From assembly GCA_905480195.1 (NCBI GenBank), contig CAJQPN010000040.1, positions 21,907-85,906 on the forward strand: 64,000 bases of DNA. The letters run 5' to 3'. Position 1 is the first letter of the stretch. Every line of letters starts with the position of its first letter. The notes under the pieces were generated by a model. It saw only the letters and a program-made list of their open reading frames with translations. It was not told the DNA's origin and ran no database searches. This DNA is from an uncultured Acidimicrobiales bacterium. Its GTDB lineage: Bacteria; Actinomycetota; Acidimicrobiia; Acidimicrobiales; Aldehydirespiratoraceae. Positions 35,666-45,413 of this stretch are shown here, one piece after another. The translations under genes and the position numbers were made by a program.

Positions 35666-36493
35666 TCAACAAAGCCGCTCGAAGATGTCACGCTGATACG
35701 GCTCGCCGGATCGCAGCGCGCCGACCTCGACGAACCACTCGACGCCAAACGCCTGCAGGAAGGCATCACCAGAAAGGCGGAGAAACACCGAGTCGTCGGT
35801 GATCTGCGACCGATGAGCAGCCATCGCCGTTCGCTTGACATCGATGACGGACGAGACATCGATCGCGTGGGTGATCTCAGCAGCCGGCGTTCCGAGATCA
35901 GCGTCAAGCAGATCGCTTCGTTGTGCTGCGCTCTCCTCGATGGACACGTCATCGGTGTTCGCCATCTCCGCCCATGCCGGATCATCGGCGAAACCCTTCA
36001 TCTGCTCACGGTTCATGGTCGATTCGAAACAGTGGGGAACCCCCACCAGTTCGGCTGCTCGCTTGCCGACCCGATGCACCTGGATGTGGTCGGGGTGGTT
36101 GTAGCCACCGATCGGGTCGTAGAAGGTGATCAGCTGTGCATCCTCTTCGCGCAGGATCGTCGCGAGTCGTTCTGCTGCCTCGTCGACGTCGGCTTGCCAG
36201 AAGCAGCCCGGATCATCGTTGGTCACCTCGCCTTCCATACCGGAGTCCCGGTAGCCGAGGAACTCAAGCCGACTAACGCCGAGCACGTCGCCGGCCGCTC
36301 GCAGTTCCCGGGCCCGCACGTCGGCGAGTGTCTCCCCCGTGGGGATCATCTCGGGTGCTGCTTCACCCCTGCCACCGTCGGTAGCGCAGACCAGCACGAT
36401 GCGGTGGCCGCGTTGGGCTCCGATCAGCATCGTGCCACCGGTGGCAATCGCCTCGTCGTCGGGATGGGCGTGGAAAAAGACAGCGGTCGCCAT
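35666..36493 (-). CDS. PIG-L/LmbE-family deacetylase (MshB/Mca-like)
   Basis: 275 residues. Zinc ligands appear in FFHAHPDDEAIATGG and in NHPDHIQVH; other blocks CATDGGRGEA and LGYRDSGM fit the N-acetylglucosaminyl deacetylase/mycothiol amidase group. It may deacetylate GlcNAc-inositol or cleave mycothiol conjugates. Its ATG shares a base with the CoA-transferase stop (TGATG). Confidence 0.85.
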   Translation of the reverse strand: MATAVFFHAHPDDEAIATGGTMLIGAQRGHRIVLVCATDGGRGEAAPEMIPTGETLADVRARELRAAGDVLGVSRLEFLGYRDSGMEGEVTNDDPGCFWQADVDEAAERLATILREEDAQLITFYDPIGGYNHPDHIQVHRVGKRAAELVGVPHCFESTMNREQMKGFADDPAWAEMANTDDVSIEESAAQRSDLLDADLGTPAAEITHAIDVSSVIDVKRTAMAAHRSQITDDSVFLRLSGDAFLQAFGVEWFVEVGALRSGEPYQRDIFERLC

Positions 36494-37635
36494 CAGGCGA
36501 TTGCGCCGGTGTCTCGAAGAGACGCGATCTCGTCGGCCCCGAACCCGTAGTCGGCGAGAACCTCGTCGGTGTGCTGACCTGCATGAGCCGGGGGGCGCTG
36601 GATCTCGGAGTCGGTGCGGCTGAAACGGGGGGCCGGACGCGGCTGCGTGACGCCCTCGTACTCAATGAAGGTGCCGCGGTGCACGTTGTGCGGATGCTGG
36701 GGCGCCTCGGCAAGCGAGAGGACCGGAGCGAAACAGATGTCTGTGTGCTCCATCAGGTCGCACCACGCGTCACGCGTGCGGGTCTTGAAGATCGCTTGGA
36801 GCTCCTCCTTGAGTTCCGGCCAGACGCTGCGGCTCATCTGCTGATCCCACTTCGGATCGTGGAGCGCGAGCTTCTCGCGCAACTCAGCGTAGAACTGCGG
36901 CTCGATCGAACCGATCGACACATACTTACCATCGCTGGTCTCGTAGACGTCGTAGAAGTGTGAACCGGTGTCGAGCATGTTGGTACCGCGCTCGTCGTTC
37001 CAGATACCCATCGCTCGGAAACCGTGAATAAACGACATGAGCGACGCCGCGCCGTCAACCATCGCGGCATCGACCACCTGGCCTTGACCGCTTCCGCGGG
37101 CCTCGAGAATCGCGCAAACCATGCCGAACGCCAGATACATGCCACCGCCCCCGAAGTCGCCGACCATGTTGATCGGCGGGACCGGGGCCTGACCCCGGCG
37201 GCCGTAACTGTCGAGTGCACCGGCGAGCGAGATGTAGTTGATGTCGTGGCCGGCCGCCTGCGCGTACGGGCCTTCCTGCCCCCATCCGGTCATGCGTCCG
37301 TAAACCAGCGACGGGTTACGAGCCAGGCAGTCGCCGGGGCCGAGGCCGAGACGTTCAGTGACACCGGGGCGAAAGCCTTCCATCAAGGCGTCAGCCGACT
37401 CGACCAGGCGCATAACGGTCTCGATGCCTTCCGGAGACTTGAGATCGACACCGATCGAACGGCGGCCTCGGTTCATCACATCGGCCGGCGGGGTGCTGGG
37501 GTCACCGCCCCGAACCGAGCCGGCCCGGTCGACGCGGATCACGTCGGCGCCCATATCTGCCAACATCATGGCGCAGAAGGGGCCGGGGCCGATGCCGGCG
37601 AGTTCGATGATGCGGACTCCAGAGAGTGGACCCAT
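36493..37635 (-). CDS. CaiB/BaiF-type CoA-transferase, alpha-methylacyl-CoA racemase-like
   Basis: 380 residues of class III CoA transferases. LSGVRIIELAGIGPGPFCAMMLADMGAD and IRVDRAG at the start, MNRGRRSIGVDLKSPEG, and GHDINYISLAGAL with the region of the racemase His-Asp pair indicate alpha-methylacyl-CoA racemase type, acting on branched acyl-CoA. ATG 37635 has AGGAG 6 nt upstream. Runs into the deacetylase gene. Confidence 0.85.
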   Translation of the reverse strand: MGPLSGVRIIELAGIGPGPFCAMMLADMGADVIRVDRAGSVRGGDPSTPPADVMNRGRRSIGVDLKSPEGIETVMRLVESADALMEGFRPGVTERLGLGPGDCLARNPSLVYGRMTGWGQEGPYAQAAGHDINYISLAGALDSYGRRGQAPVPPINMVGDFGGGGMYLAFGMVCAILEARGSGQGQVVDAAMVDGAASLMSFIHGFRAMGIWNDERGTNMLDTGSHFYDVYETSDGKYVSIGSIEPQFYAELREKLALHDPKWDQQMSRSVWPELKEELQAIFKTRTRDAWCDLMEHTDICFAPVLSLAEAPQHPHNVHRGTFIEYEGVTQPRPAPRFSRTDSEIQRPPAHAGQHTDEVLADYGFGADEIASLRDTGAIA

Positions 37636-37705
37636 GGCGTGCTCCTGAGGGGTTTTTAGGACGAGACTTGACGATTTTAGTTCGCCGCTCCGAGACGGAC
37701 GCAGC

Positions 37706-38545
37706 TCAGGCAAACGTGCGGGCGGTGAGCGCGGTGGTTGCCTCGATCAGCGGCGGCCACATCTGATACACGAAATCATGTGCGAAGCCGTCGATCTCGA
37801 GGTAGTCCGCTCCCGGAATGAGTTCGGCTGTGCGGCGACCGTGTTCGGGCAGCACCAGAGTGTCGTTCTCGCCGTGCACGATGAGCGTTGGGACATCGAG
37901 CTCTTGAAGGGATGCCAACCGGCTCGGCGTGCGCATCACGGCGGCGAACTGGCGAAGTCCCCCACCGCTCTCGGAGTTCCGAGCGTAGACGGCGCCGAAG
38001 AACACACGGAGGGCATCAGCGTCGAACCAATCGGGATTGGACCAGAGCCGGCGAGACTCGATGTCGGATTCGACCTGCGCCTCGATCGTCGCTTCCCCTG
38101 GTTTGAGCAGCGCAGCGACAACCTCCGGAGCAGCGCTCGGAAGGGTGGGGTCGCCGCACGATGAGGCAACCGAGACCAGCGCACGCAGTCGTTCAGGATG
38201 CTCGACCGCGGTCTGCTGGGCGACCATTCCACCGAGTGACATGCCGAGTACCACAACCTTGTGCACGCCCGCTGCATCGAGTACCGCTATCACGTCAGCC
38301 GCCATGTCCGAGAGGGTGTATTCGAGCGACACGTGGGTCTTGGTCGACAGGCCGACGTCGCGGTTGTCCATGCGGAGAACGAAGAAGCCTCGATCGACGA
38401 GCGCGTGGCAGAACTCATCGGCGAAGATGACACACTGGCTTCCCAGCCCCGGGATACAGATGATCGCCGGGTCTTCGGATCCGTCGACGGGAAGCCCGAA
38501 CGTGTCGAAATAGAGCTCGATGTCACCGTTGTGTGCCGTCGCCAT
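37706..38545 (-). CDS. Alpha/beta-hydrolase
   Basis: 279 residues. Nucleophile elbow GMSLGGM (Ser about 115), acid in HGENDTLVLPEHG and His in DGFAHDF give a complete triad; oxyanion region CIPGLGSQC. Substrate unknown. TAGTGT lies 6 nt before ATG 38545. Followed by the CoA-transferase gene after 70 bases. Confidence 0.85.
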   Translation of the reverse strand: MATAHNGDIELYFDTFGLPVDGSEDPAIICIPGLGSQCVIFADEFCHALVDRGFFVLRMDNRDVGLSTKTHVSLEYTLSDMAADVIAVLDAAGVHKVVVLGMSLGGMVAQQTAVEHPERLRALVSVASSCGDPTLPSAAPEVVAALLKPGEATIEAQVESDIESRRLWSNPDWFDADALRVFFGAVYARNSESGGGLRQFAAVMRTPSRLASLQELDVPTLIVHGENDTLVLPEHGRRTAELIPGADYLEIDGFAHDFVYQMWPPLIEATTALTARTFA

Positions 38546-38551
38546 GCGTCG

Positions 38552-38557
38552 ACACTA
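38552..38557 (-). promoter_or_regulatory. -10 box of the alpha/beta-hydrolase gene (leaderless layout)
   Basis: TAGTGT on the minus strand, 6 nt before ATG 38545. Confidence 0.5.
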
Positions 38558-38620
38558 GTTTCGGTCGCTGCGCCACCGGCGCCGGCGCTGCACCGAGTGC
38601 ACGCCTGATGACGGCCAGTC

Positions 38621-39559
38621 TCAGTCGAACCGGAGCACGCGAGCAGGATCGATGCTGAACCGAACGTCGTTCCCGGCCGCCGGTGGGTCGTCGAGCAGGA
38701 ACCGCAGCATCCGGCCATCGTGGGTGCGAAGCCGAACGTCATGATCGACACCACGGAAGTGCACGCGATCCACCATCGCCTGGTGGGGCCCCGACGGATC
38801 GATGGTCATTGCATCTGCGCGCCACACGACTTTCGTGACACCGTCGATGATCTCGTTGGTGTGGCCGAGCACACGCGCAACAGTGATCGACGTTGGGGCG
38901 GCCCACACCTCACCTGGCGACCCGACCTGAAGTACCTTCCCGGCGTGCATCACCGCCAGTCGATCGCCGATTGCGAACGCCTCGTCGTGATCGTGCGTCA
39001 CGTGGATCGCTGCGGTGCCGGTGGCTCCGAGCACGTCAGGGAGTTCGTCGATCAGTCGCTCTCGAAGGTAACGGTCGAGCGAACCGAGCGGCTCGTCGAG
39101 GAGCAACACCTTCGGTGCCGGAGCCAACGCCCGGGCGAGCGCCACACGCTGGGCTTCGCCCCCCGAAAGTGTTGCGATCTCTCGCTCGCCAAAACCCTCC
39201 AGTCCGACGAGTGCCAGCATCTCGCGCACCCGTCGGGTGCGCGCGCTTTCTTTTTTGCCGGCCATACGAAGACCGAATGCCACGTTCTGTTCCACCGTGC
39301 GGTGCGGGAATAACGCATGGTCTTGAAACATCAAGCCGATGGGTCGTCGGTCTGGTGCGGTGTGGGTCAGGTCAGCGCCATCAACCGACACCGTGCCGTC
39401 ACCGGCTTCGAGTCCTGCGATCGCTCGAAGGAGCGTCGATTTGCCGCACCCACTCGAACCGAGCACTGCGAGGCGCTCACCTGCGGCCAACTCGAGCGAG
39501 ACGTCGTCGACCGCCGTGACGTCTCCGAACCGAACGGTCAAGGCATCGACTCGCAACAT
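38621..39559 (-). CDS. thiQ: Thiamine ABC transporter ATPase
   Basis: 312 residues. Walker A LGSSGCGKSTLL, Q-loop LMFQDHALFPHRTVEQNV, signature LSGGEAQRVALARAL, Walker B LLLDEPLGSLD and switch HVTHDHDEA are complete; a C-terminal MalK-like domain follows. By itself it would be an Fbp/Pot-type ATPase; the thiB homologue and upstream TPP riboswitch make thiamine (or its pyrimidine) the likely substrate. ATG overlaps the thiP stop (TAATG). Confidence 0.85.
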   Translation of the reverse strand: MLRVDALTVRFGDVTAVDDVSLELAAGERLAVLGSSGCGKSTLLRAIAGLEAGDGTVSVDGADLTHTAPDRRPIGLMFQDHALFPHRTVEQNVAFGLRMAGKKESARTRRVREMLALVGLEGFGEREIATLSGGEAQRVALARALAPAPKVLLLDEPLGSLDRYLRERLIDELPDVLGATGTAAIHVTHDHDEAFAIGDRLAVMHAGKVLQVGSPGEVWAAPTSITVARVLGHTNEIIDGVTKVVWRADAMTIDPSGPHQAMVDRVHFRGVDHDVRLRTHDGRMLRFLLDDPPAAGNDVRFSIDPARVLRFD

Positions 39560-41172
39560 TAGAGGGACCCTTCCGCCGTTCCTCGCGACGATTCGATCAC
39601 GAACACCGAGACGCTGACGAACACCATGAGCACCACGGCAAGTGCCATCGCCTGGCCGCGCAGGAGGTCGCCAGGCGTCGACAGGAGCCGGAAGAGTGCG
39701 ACGGGTGCAGTCAAGTCCTCAGGGCGTCGGGGGAGGAACGACGTGGCTCCGAACTCGCCGAGCGATACGGCGAAGGCGAACCCGCCTCCCACGAGCGCTC
39801 CACGGGCGCCAATCATGAGGTCGATCTCGCGGCGAACACGAGACGGAGACGCGCCGAGCACAGCGGCAGCTTCGCGAATGGACGGATCGATCGACCGCAA
39901 GAGCGGAACCATCGTGCGAACGACGAAGGGCACACCGACCAGCGCGTGAGCGACCGGAATGATCCACCACCGGGTTCGGAAGTCGACCGGTGGCTCGTCC
40001 AGGGCGATGAGAATGCCGAAACCGATGGTGACAGCAGAAGTCCCGAGGGGCAGGGTCAGGCCAAGGTCAAAGAGCCGCCTCGAACCCGATCGTCCGTGGA
40101 CCACCACCACAGATGCGACCACACCGATCAGCACTGCGAGCACAGTCGCCAGCGCGGCGTAGTGCAACGAGTTCCACAGTGCAGTGGTGGCCGGTGCCGG
40201 AAGCTGACGGACCCGCGTGCCGAGCGCTTGGTAGTGCGAGAGCCCGTAGCCGGTGCCGGTCGAAAACGAGCGTTCGATGAGGACGGCGAGCGGAGCACCA
40301 AGCAGAGCGGTGGCCATGCCGACGTTCAGCCATCGGCCCGGACGCGATCCCAGTGTTCGGGTCGGGCGCGCCATTCGGGTCGTCGCAGGACGGCGCCGTT
40401 CGAGCCAGGTCGACACCGCCACCAGCGCAAGCACCGCTACGAGCTGCACCACCGCCAACGCGGCTGCTCTGGTCAGATCGGTGCGGCTGACGGCATACCG
40501 GTAGATTTCCGTCTCCAGGGTCGCTCGTTTGGGTCCACCCAGGATCAGCACTGCACCGAACGACGTGAACGAGAAAAGGAAGACGATCGCCGAGGCTGAG
40601 GCAATCGCCGGCCGAAGCCGCGGCAGCGTCACCGCCCGCCACGCCTGCCAGCGAGTTGCGCCGAGCACTCTCGCAGCCTCCGCTTGACGACCGTCGAGTC
40701 CGGCGCACGCAGTGCCCACGACCCGCACAACAACCGCATAGTTGAAGAAGACGTGGGCGATCAGGATCGCCCAGACGGTGTGCCGGAGCCGGAAGTCACC
40801 GGTATCGAGCCCCGTCGCAAAGAACAGTTCGTCGAACGCGCCTGCGACCACCACGGTGGGGAGGACGAACGGCACGGTCACGAGCGACCGCACGAAGCGG
40901 CGAGCCCGGTCGCTCAGTCCGCCGACCGTGGCAGCCGCCGGAAGAGCGACGGCGACAGTGAGCGCAGTAGAGACAGCGGCTTGCCAGAACGTGAACCAGA
41001 GAACGTCGCGCTGCCGCGGTGACTTCGCGAGATCGAAGACTGCATCGAGTCCCTCGCCGCCCAGACCCCTCCACAAAACCGTGCCGACCGGAAACAGGAA
41101 GAACAGGCCGATGAAAAGAGCAGGCAGGAGCATCAAGGCGTCACCGACACCGATGCGCTCCCGAGTCCGCAT
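39559..41172 (-). CDS. thiP: Thiamine ABC transporter permease, fused two-domain
   Basis: 537 residues with about 12 membrane helices in two permease halves; EAA loops appear as EAARVLGATRWQAWRAVTLP and EAAAVLGASPSRVRREIDL. ThiP proteins have this duplicated form. ATG 41172 shares a base with the thiB stop. Confidence 0.87.
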   Translation of the reverse strand: MRTRERIGVGDALMLLPALFIGLFFLFPVGTVLWRGLGGEGLDAVFDLAKSPRQRDVLWFTFWQAAVSTALTVAVALPAAATVGGLSDRARRFVRSLVTVPFVLPTVVVAGAFDELFFATGLDTGDFRLRHTVWAILIAHVFFNYAVVVRVVGTACAGLDGRQAEAARVLGATRWQAWRAVTLPRLRPAIASASAIVFLFSFTSFGAVLILGGPKRATLETEIYRYAVSRTDLTRAAALAVVQLVAVLALVAVSTWLERRRPATTRMARPTRTLGSRPGRWLNVGMATALLGAPLAVLIERSFSTGTGYGLSHYQALGTRVRQLPAPATTALWNSLHYAALATVLAVLIGVVASVVVVHGRSGSRRLFDLGLTLPLGTSAVTIGFGILIALDEPPVDFRTRWWIIPVAHALVGVPFVVRTMVPLLRSIDPSIREAAAVLGASPSRVRREIDLMIGARGALVGGGFAFAVSLGEFGATSFLPRRPEDLTAPVALFRLLSTPGDLLRGQAMALAVVLMVFVSVSVFVIESSRGTAEGSL

Positions 41173-42215
41173 CAGCCGAGAACGATCTCGACCCAGCGGT
41201 CGACCCAGCGGTCCCGGTTCGCCTCGATCTCTGCTGGATCCATGATGTGGGGCTCGACCGGGACCGTGGTGTGCTCGACGAATTCCGGGGGTAGCCCAGC
41301 CGACTGCGACGCCGGGAAGACGAACATGTTGAGCGGCACGTCCTCCTGAAAGGTGTTCGTGAGCATGAAGTCGATCAGAGCGGCCGCACCGGCAGGATTA
41401 TCGGTGCCGGCGAGTATGCCCGCGAACTCGATCTGGCGGAAGCAGGAGTCAAGGAGGACCCCAGTGGGGGCCGTGTCGATCGGAGGGTCAGCAAAGATCA
41501 CTTCCGCCGGAGGGCTCGACGCGTACGAGACGACGATCGACCGATCACCGCCGCCGGCGATGAACTCGCCGTAATAGGCATCCTCCCAGCCGGCGGTGAT
41601 GCTGACGTCGTTGGCCACCAGGTCAGCCCAGTACTGCTCCCAGTCGTCGGTACCGCTGATCGTGGCCAGCAGGAACGCCAGCCCCGGTGACGACGTCTCC
41701 GGTGACTGCACGACAAGCTGACTTGCGTATCGGGCGTCGGTGAGGTCTTCGAGTGTCGCCGGCGCAACGGTCCCCGGAAGGGCATCGATCCAGTAATTGA
41801 TGCACACATCGCCAAAGCTGATCGGCGTGACACGGTTGTTGTCGTCGAGCTTCAAGTGGTCAAACACAACGTCGAGGTTGCGCGACTCGTACGGTGCGAA
41901 GATGTCGGCGTCGAGTCCGCGCTGTAGGAAGGTGTTGTCGACTCCGAAGACCACATCGGCGATCGGGGCGTCTTTGGTGAGGATCGCCTCACTCACCATC
42001 GTCCCGGCATCGCCCACCTGTAAAAGCTCGACGGTCACGCCCGTCTCTGCCGTGAACGCTTCCCACACCGAGCCGGAGATCGCGAACGAATCGTGGGTCA
42101 TCAGCGTGACGGTCGTACCAGCTGGATCACCTCCGACAACGCTTGCTCCCTCGTCCTCGCCACACGCCACAGCGACCAGCAAGACGGTCACCAACGAAAG
42201 CAACAGCTTTTTCAT
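41172..42215 (-). CDS. thiB: Thiamine ABC transporter substrate-binding lipoprotein
   Basis: About 347 residues. A signal peptide MKKLLLSLVTVLLVAVAC with a lipobox before Cys18 leads into an ABC type 2 binding protein (TVTLMTHDSFAISGSVWEAF, DVVFGVDNTFLQRGLDADIF) typical of the thiamine-binding ThiB/TbpA group. ATG 42215 follows GGAGGAAG, which lies at the 3' end of a TPP riboswitch. Confidence 0.9.
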   Translation of the reverse strand: MKKLLLSLVTVLLVAVACGEDEGASVVGGDPAGTTVTLMTHDSFAISGSVWEAFTAETGVTVELLQVGDAGTMVSEAILTKDAPIADVVFGVDNTFLQRGLDADIFAPYESRNLDVVFDHLKLDDNNRVTPISFGDVCINYWIDALPGTVAPATLEDLTDARYASQLVVQSPETSSPGLAFLLATISGTDDWEQYWADLVANDVSITAGWEDAYYGEFIAGGGDRSIVVSYASSPPAEVIFADPPIDTAPTGVLLDSCFRQIEFAGILAGTDNPAGAAALIDFMLTNTFQEDVPLNMFVFPASQSAGLPPEFVEHTTVPVEPHIMDPAEIEANRDRWVDRWVEIVLG

Positions 42216-42220
42216 GACTT

Positions 42221-42304
42221 CCTCCGCTGGCATTACCCAGATCAGGTTCTGTCGGGTCGTCGACGGCTGTCGACCTCTCAGCCCGGCGTTGCGAGCTCCC
42301 CGGT
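42221..42304 (-). promoter_or_regulatory. TPP riboswitch (THI element) of thiBPQ
   Basis: On the minus strand GGGGAGC is followed by GCCGGGCTGAGAGG, a variable arm, then ACCTGATCTGGGTAATGCC and AGCGGAGGA, the full set of conserved TPP aptamer blocks. The ribosome site GGAGGAAG overlaps the last block 6 nt before thiB, so TPP binding should block translation start directly; no terminator hairpin is seen. TACACT (42326-42321) is the likely -10 box. Confidence 0.95.
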
Positions 42305-42428
42305 TGGTTGTTGACAGTCGAGTGTAGGCAACGCGTCGCAACAACGCAGCCCTTCAGTCACTAGGCGGGGGGCGTTGATTGCGATGCCTCTCCGAGAGCG
42401 ATACTCGGCGGGCCAGAGGCGGTGCGGA

Positions 42429-43640
42429 TCAGCGGGCGGCTGCAGCCGCAGCATCGACGAGCTGGTCGACCTGTGCCTCCGTGCTGACAAGCGGCGGACA
42501 GAACCCAATCGAATCAGCCATGGGCCGCACGATCACACCCTGGTCGAGAGCCCGCCATCGCACATCAATGGGTGCCTGGTCGTCATGGGTGACCAACGCA
42601 TAGACGAAGCCGTCGCCTCTCAGCTCAGCGTAGAGACCGTCGTCGGCCAAGGTCTGGAGCCCCTCGCGGAGCCGGGCACCAAGCACCGTGGCTCGCTGCA
42701 GAAGCCCTTCTTCCTCGGTCACCTCGATGCAGGCCAGCGCTGCCGCGCAAGCGGTCTGGTGGCCCGAGTAGGTGAAGCCGTGATTGAGCTTCCATTCCGG
42801 GTTGTTCTCGAGCATGCCGAGAGCCCGCTCCCCGACGATCACGCCGCTGAGCGGTACGTACCCCGAAGTCACCGCCTTCGCGAATGTGACCAGGTCGGGT
42901 TCGATGCCGTAGTGCTTCGCGCCGAACCATTGACCCAGCCGACCAAAGCCACAGATGACCTCATCGCTGATGTAGAGCGCACCGTGCTCGGAGCAGAGCC
43001 GTCGAATGGCTTCGAGGTATCCCGGAGCAGGCGGGATGACACCCCCAGCGCCCTGCAGCGGTTCGGCGATGACAGCGGCGACACGAGCGCCGTGCTCGGC
43101 AAAGACCGTGGCGAGCGCCTCGATGTCGTTGCCGGGCACATGAACGTGGTCGGGCACCAGTCCACCCCAGCCCTCTCGGTATGCGTCGAACCCCTGAGCC
43201 GAGGTGCCGCCGTAGTTTGTGCCGTGATAGCCGTTCGAGCGAGAGATCACGATCGTCTTCTCCGGGTGGCCGGCCTGCACCTGGGCGGCGCGTGCCAATT
43301 TGAGTGCAGTGTCGACCGCCTCGGAGCCTGACTGACCGAAGAACACCTTGCCACCCGGCATCGGTGCCCGTTCGACAATGGCAGCAGCAGCCGCCTCCGC
43401 AATGTCGTTGGTGAACGGATCGAAGATGTGATGGGCGTGGATGGAGCCGAGTTGACCGATGATCGCCTCATTGACCTTCGGGTGGCCGTAGCCGACGTTG
43501 CAGTACCAAAGCGAGGCCATGCCGTCGAGAACCTGACGACCGTCCGACAGTGTCAGAACGGCGCCCTTTCCAGAAACGATTCTGACGAAGTCAGAAGTGT
43601 CCTTCGCCGGGATGGTGAACGGATGGAGGAGGTGGCTCAT
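42429..43640 (-). CDS. Class III aminotransferase (PLP-dependent)
   Basis: About 403 residues. GQSGSEAVDTALKLAR (cofactor phosphate), NGYHGTNYGG, SDEVICGFGR and TFAKAVTSGYVPLSG with the PLP Lys belong to omega-amino acid/pyruvate-type transaminases. A start four codons earlier at 43652 is also possible. It is last in the unit with LLM oxidoreductase, agmatinase and enoyl-CoA hydratase, so it may act on a diamine or aminobutyrate derivative; inference. Confidence 0.88.
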   Translation of the reverse strand: MSHLLHPFTIPAKDTSDFVRIVSGKGAVLTLSDGRQVLDGMASLWYCNVGYGHPKVNEAIIGQLGSIHAHHIFDPFTNDIAEAAAAAIVERAPMPGGKVFFGQSGSEAVDTALKLARAAQVQAGHPEKTIVISRSNGYHGTNYGGTSAQGFDAYREGWGGLVPDHVHVPGNDIEALATVFAEHGARVAAVIAEPLQGAGGVIPPAPGYLEAIRRLCSEHGALYISDEVICGFGRLGQWFGAKHYGIEPDLVTFAKAVTSGYVPLSGVIVGERALGMLENNPEWKLNHGFTYSGHQTACAAALACIEVTEEEGLLQRATVLGARLREGLQTLADDGLYAELRGDGFVYALVTHDDQAPIDVRWRALDQGVIVRPMADSIGFCPPLVSTEAQVDQLVDAAAAAAR

Positions 43641-43659
43641 CCCCGAAAGCATCTCACAT

Positions 43660-44436
43660 TTAGCGGCCGAGGAACCGGGGAAAACGCTTCTCGACGAAGG
43701 CAGTCATCGCCTCGGCGGTGTCCTTCGTGGTGAACTGGTATGCCTGCCCGATGCCTTCGGCCTCGAGTGCCTCTTCGAGGGTCGAGGAGAACGACTGGTT
43801 CAGCAGCTTTTTGCTGGTGGCGAGTGCGATCGGCGGGCCGGTTCGGAGCTTGTCGACGAACTCCCCGACCATTGCGTCGAGGTCCGCCCGGGGTACGACC
43901 CGGTTGACGAGGCCCATCTCATAGGCGCGAGACGCGTCGATCACGTCGGCCAACAACACCAGTTCCTTGGCTCGCTGCATGCCCACGATGCGAGGCAAAA
44001 TGAACGATCCGCCGAAGTCGATGTTGAGCCCTCGCCGGGCGAAGATCTCACTGAACCGGCTTCGATCGCTGGCCAGAACGAAGTCACACGCCAAGGCCAT
44101 GTTGAGCCCAGCCCCGGCTGCGACGCCGTCGACTCGGGCGATGGTCGGCTTCGGAAGCGTGTGCAGGGTCTGACAGGCACGGCCGACCGACCGCATGCTG
44201 TCGAGTGGATGAGGCTGGTGCTCGGCCCGGTCACCACCGACATCGGCACCTGAGCAGAAATCATCGCCTGCGCCGGTCAGCACGAGCACGCGGACCTCGT
44301 CATCGCGCGCGACGTCGTCGAAAAGGTCGTGGAGAGCGTCCCAGCCGCCACCGGGCACGGCGTTGCGGACCTCGGGTCGGTCGATCGTAAGCGTCGCCAC
44401 ACCATCGACCTTGTCGAGATGCAAGTACTCAGCCAT
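43660..44436 (-). CDS. Enoyl-CoA hydratase/isomerase family protein
   Basis: 258 residues of the crotonase fold: RPEVRNAVPGGGWDAL, GAGDDFCSGADVGG (oxyanion hole) and GLNMALACDFVLASDRSRF with a Glu in FSEIFARRG. Probably hydrates an enoyl-CoA. ATG 44436 follows AGGAAAG and shares a base with the agmatinase stop. Confidence 0.85.
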   Translation of the reverse strand: MAEYLHLDKVDGVATLTIDRPEVRNAVPGGGWDALHDLFDDVARDDEVRVLVLTGAGDDFCSGADVGGDRAEHQPHPLDSMRSVGRACQTLHTLPKPTIARVDGVAAGAGLNMALACDFVLASDRSRFSEIFARRGLNIDFGGSFILPRIVGMQRAKELVLLADVIDASRAYEMGLVNRVVPRADLDAMVGEFVDKLRTGPPIALATSKKLLNQSFSSTLEEALEAEGIGQAYQFTTKDTAEAMTAFVEKRFPRFLGR

Positions 44437-45413
44437 CACGCTTTCCTGCGTTCGACGCCAGGGAGAACGCACAACATCTCGTAGACGAGATCGGAGGCGA
44501 CCCGGCTGGTCATGCCCGAGACGTCGTAGATCGGTGCAACTTCGACGAGGTCACACCCGACGATGTCCAACCCCCAACAACCCCGAATGATCTCGATGGC
44601 TTGTGCACTGGTGAGGCCACCCGTCTCGAGCGTGCCGGTTCCTGGGGCGTACGCAGGGTCGAGGCCATCGATGTCGAAGCTGAGGTACACGGGACCGCCC
44701 GAGACCTTCTGGCGCACTTCTTCCATCAGTGGGGTCAGGCTCTTGTGCCAGCACTCTTCGATCTGCACGACACGGAATCCTTGCTCTCGACTCCAGTCGA
44801 AGTCGTCGGCGGCATACCCCGTGCCGCGCACTCCGATCTGTACGACTCGATCGCCGTCGAGCAGGCCCTCCTCAACGGCGCGCCGAAACGGGGTACCGTG
44901 CGCGATCTTCTCGCCGAACATGTCGTCGTTGATGTCGGTGTGGGCGTCGACGTGGACGAGTCCGAGTGGACCATGCTTCTTCGTAAGCGCTCGCAGAACG
45001 GGAAGGACGATCGTGTGATCGCCCCCCAACGCCACCGTCGTGAGACCGTAAGTCATCAACTCATCGACGTAGGCCTCGATGCGAGCGACCGAGTCGTCCT
45101 TGTTGAACGCGTTGGTGGCGATGTCACCGAGGTCATCGATGCGCAGACTGTCGAAGGGAGCAGCCCGCGTCGCCATGTTGTACGGCCGAATCATCACCGA
45201 CTCTTCGCGAATACCGCGAGGGCCGAATCGAGCGCCCGGCCGGTTGGACGTACCCAAATCGAACGGCACACCGAACACGGCAACGTCGAGGTCGGCCCGA
45301 TCGCTCGTGCCCGGCAGGCGCATGAAGGTGGTGATGCCCGCGAAGCGAGGCATCTCGTTGCCTCCGAGTGGTTGAGGGTTACCCGAAGCACGAACCGGAG
45401 GCCCACCCGGCAT
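44436..45413 (-). CDS. speB: Agmatinase/ureohydrolase family protein
   Basis: 325 residues. Manganese ligands are visible in GGDHTIVLPV, HVDAHTDI and SFDIDGLDPAYAPGTGTLE, with FAGITTFMRLP at the N-terminus; typical of agmatinase, which yields putrescine and urea. Guanidinobutyrase or proclavaminate-type activity cannot be excluded. ATG 45413 overlaps the LLM stop (TAATG); an internal ATG at 45353 is the alternative. Confidence 0.85.
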   Translation of the reverse strand: MPGGPPVRASGNPQPLGGNEMPRFAGITTFMRLPGTSDRADLDVAVFGVPFDLGTSNRPGARFGPRGIREESVMIRPYNMATRAAPFDSLRIDDLGDIATNAFNKDDSVARIEAYVDELMTYGLTTVALGGDHTIVLPVLRALTKKHGPLGLVHVDAHTDINDDMFGEKIAHGTPFRRAVEEGLLDGDRVVQIGVRGTGYAADDFDWSREQGFRVVQIEECWHKSLTPLMEEVRQKVSGGPVYLSFDIDGLDPAYAPGTGTLETGGLTSAQAIEIIRGCWGLDIVGCDLVEVAPIYDVSGMTSRVASDLVYEMLCVLPGVERRKA

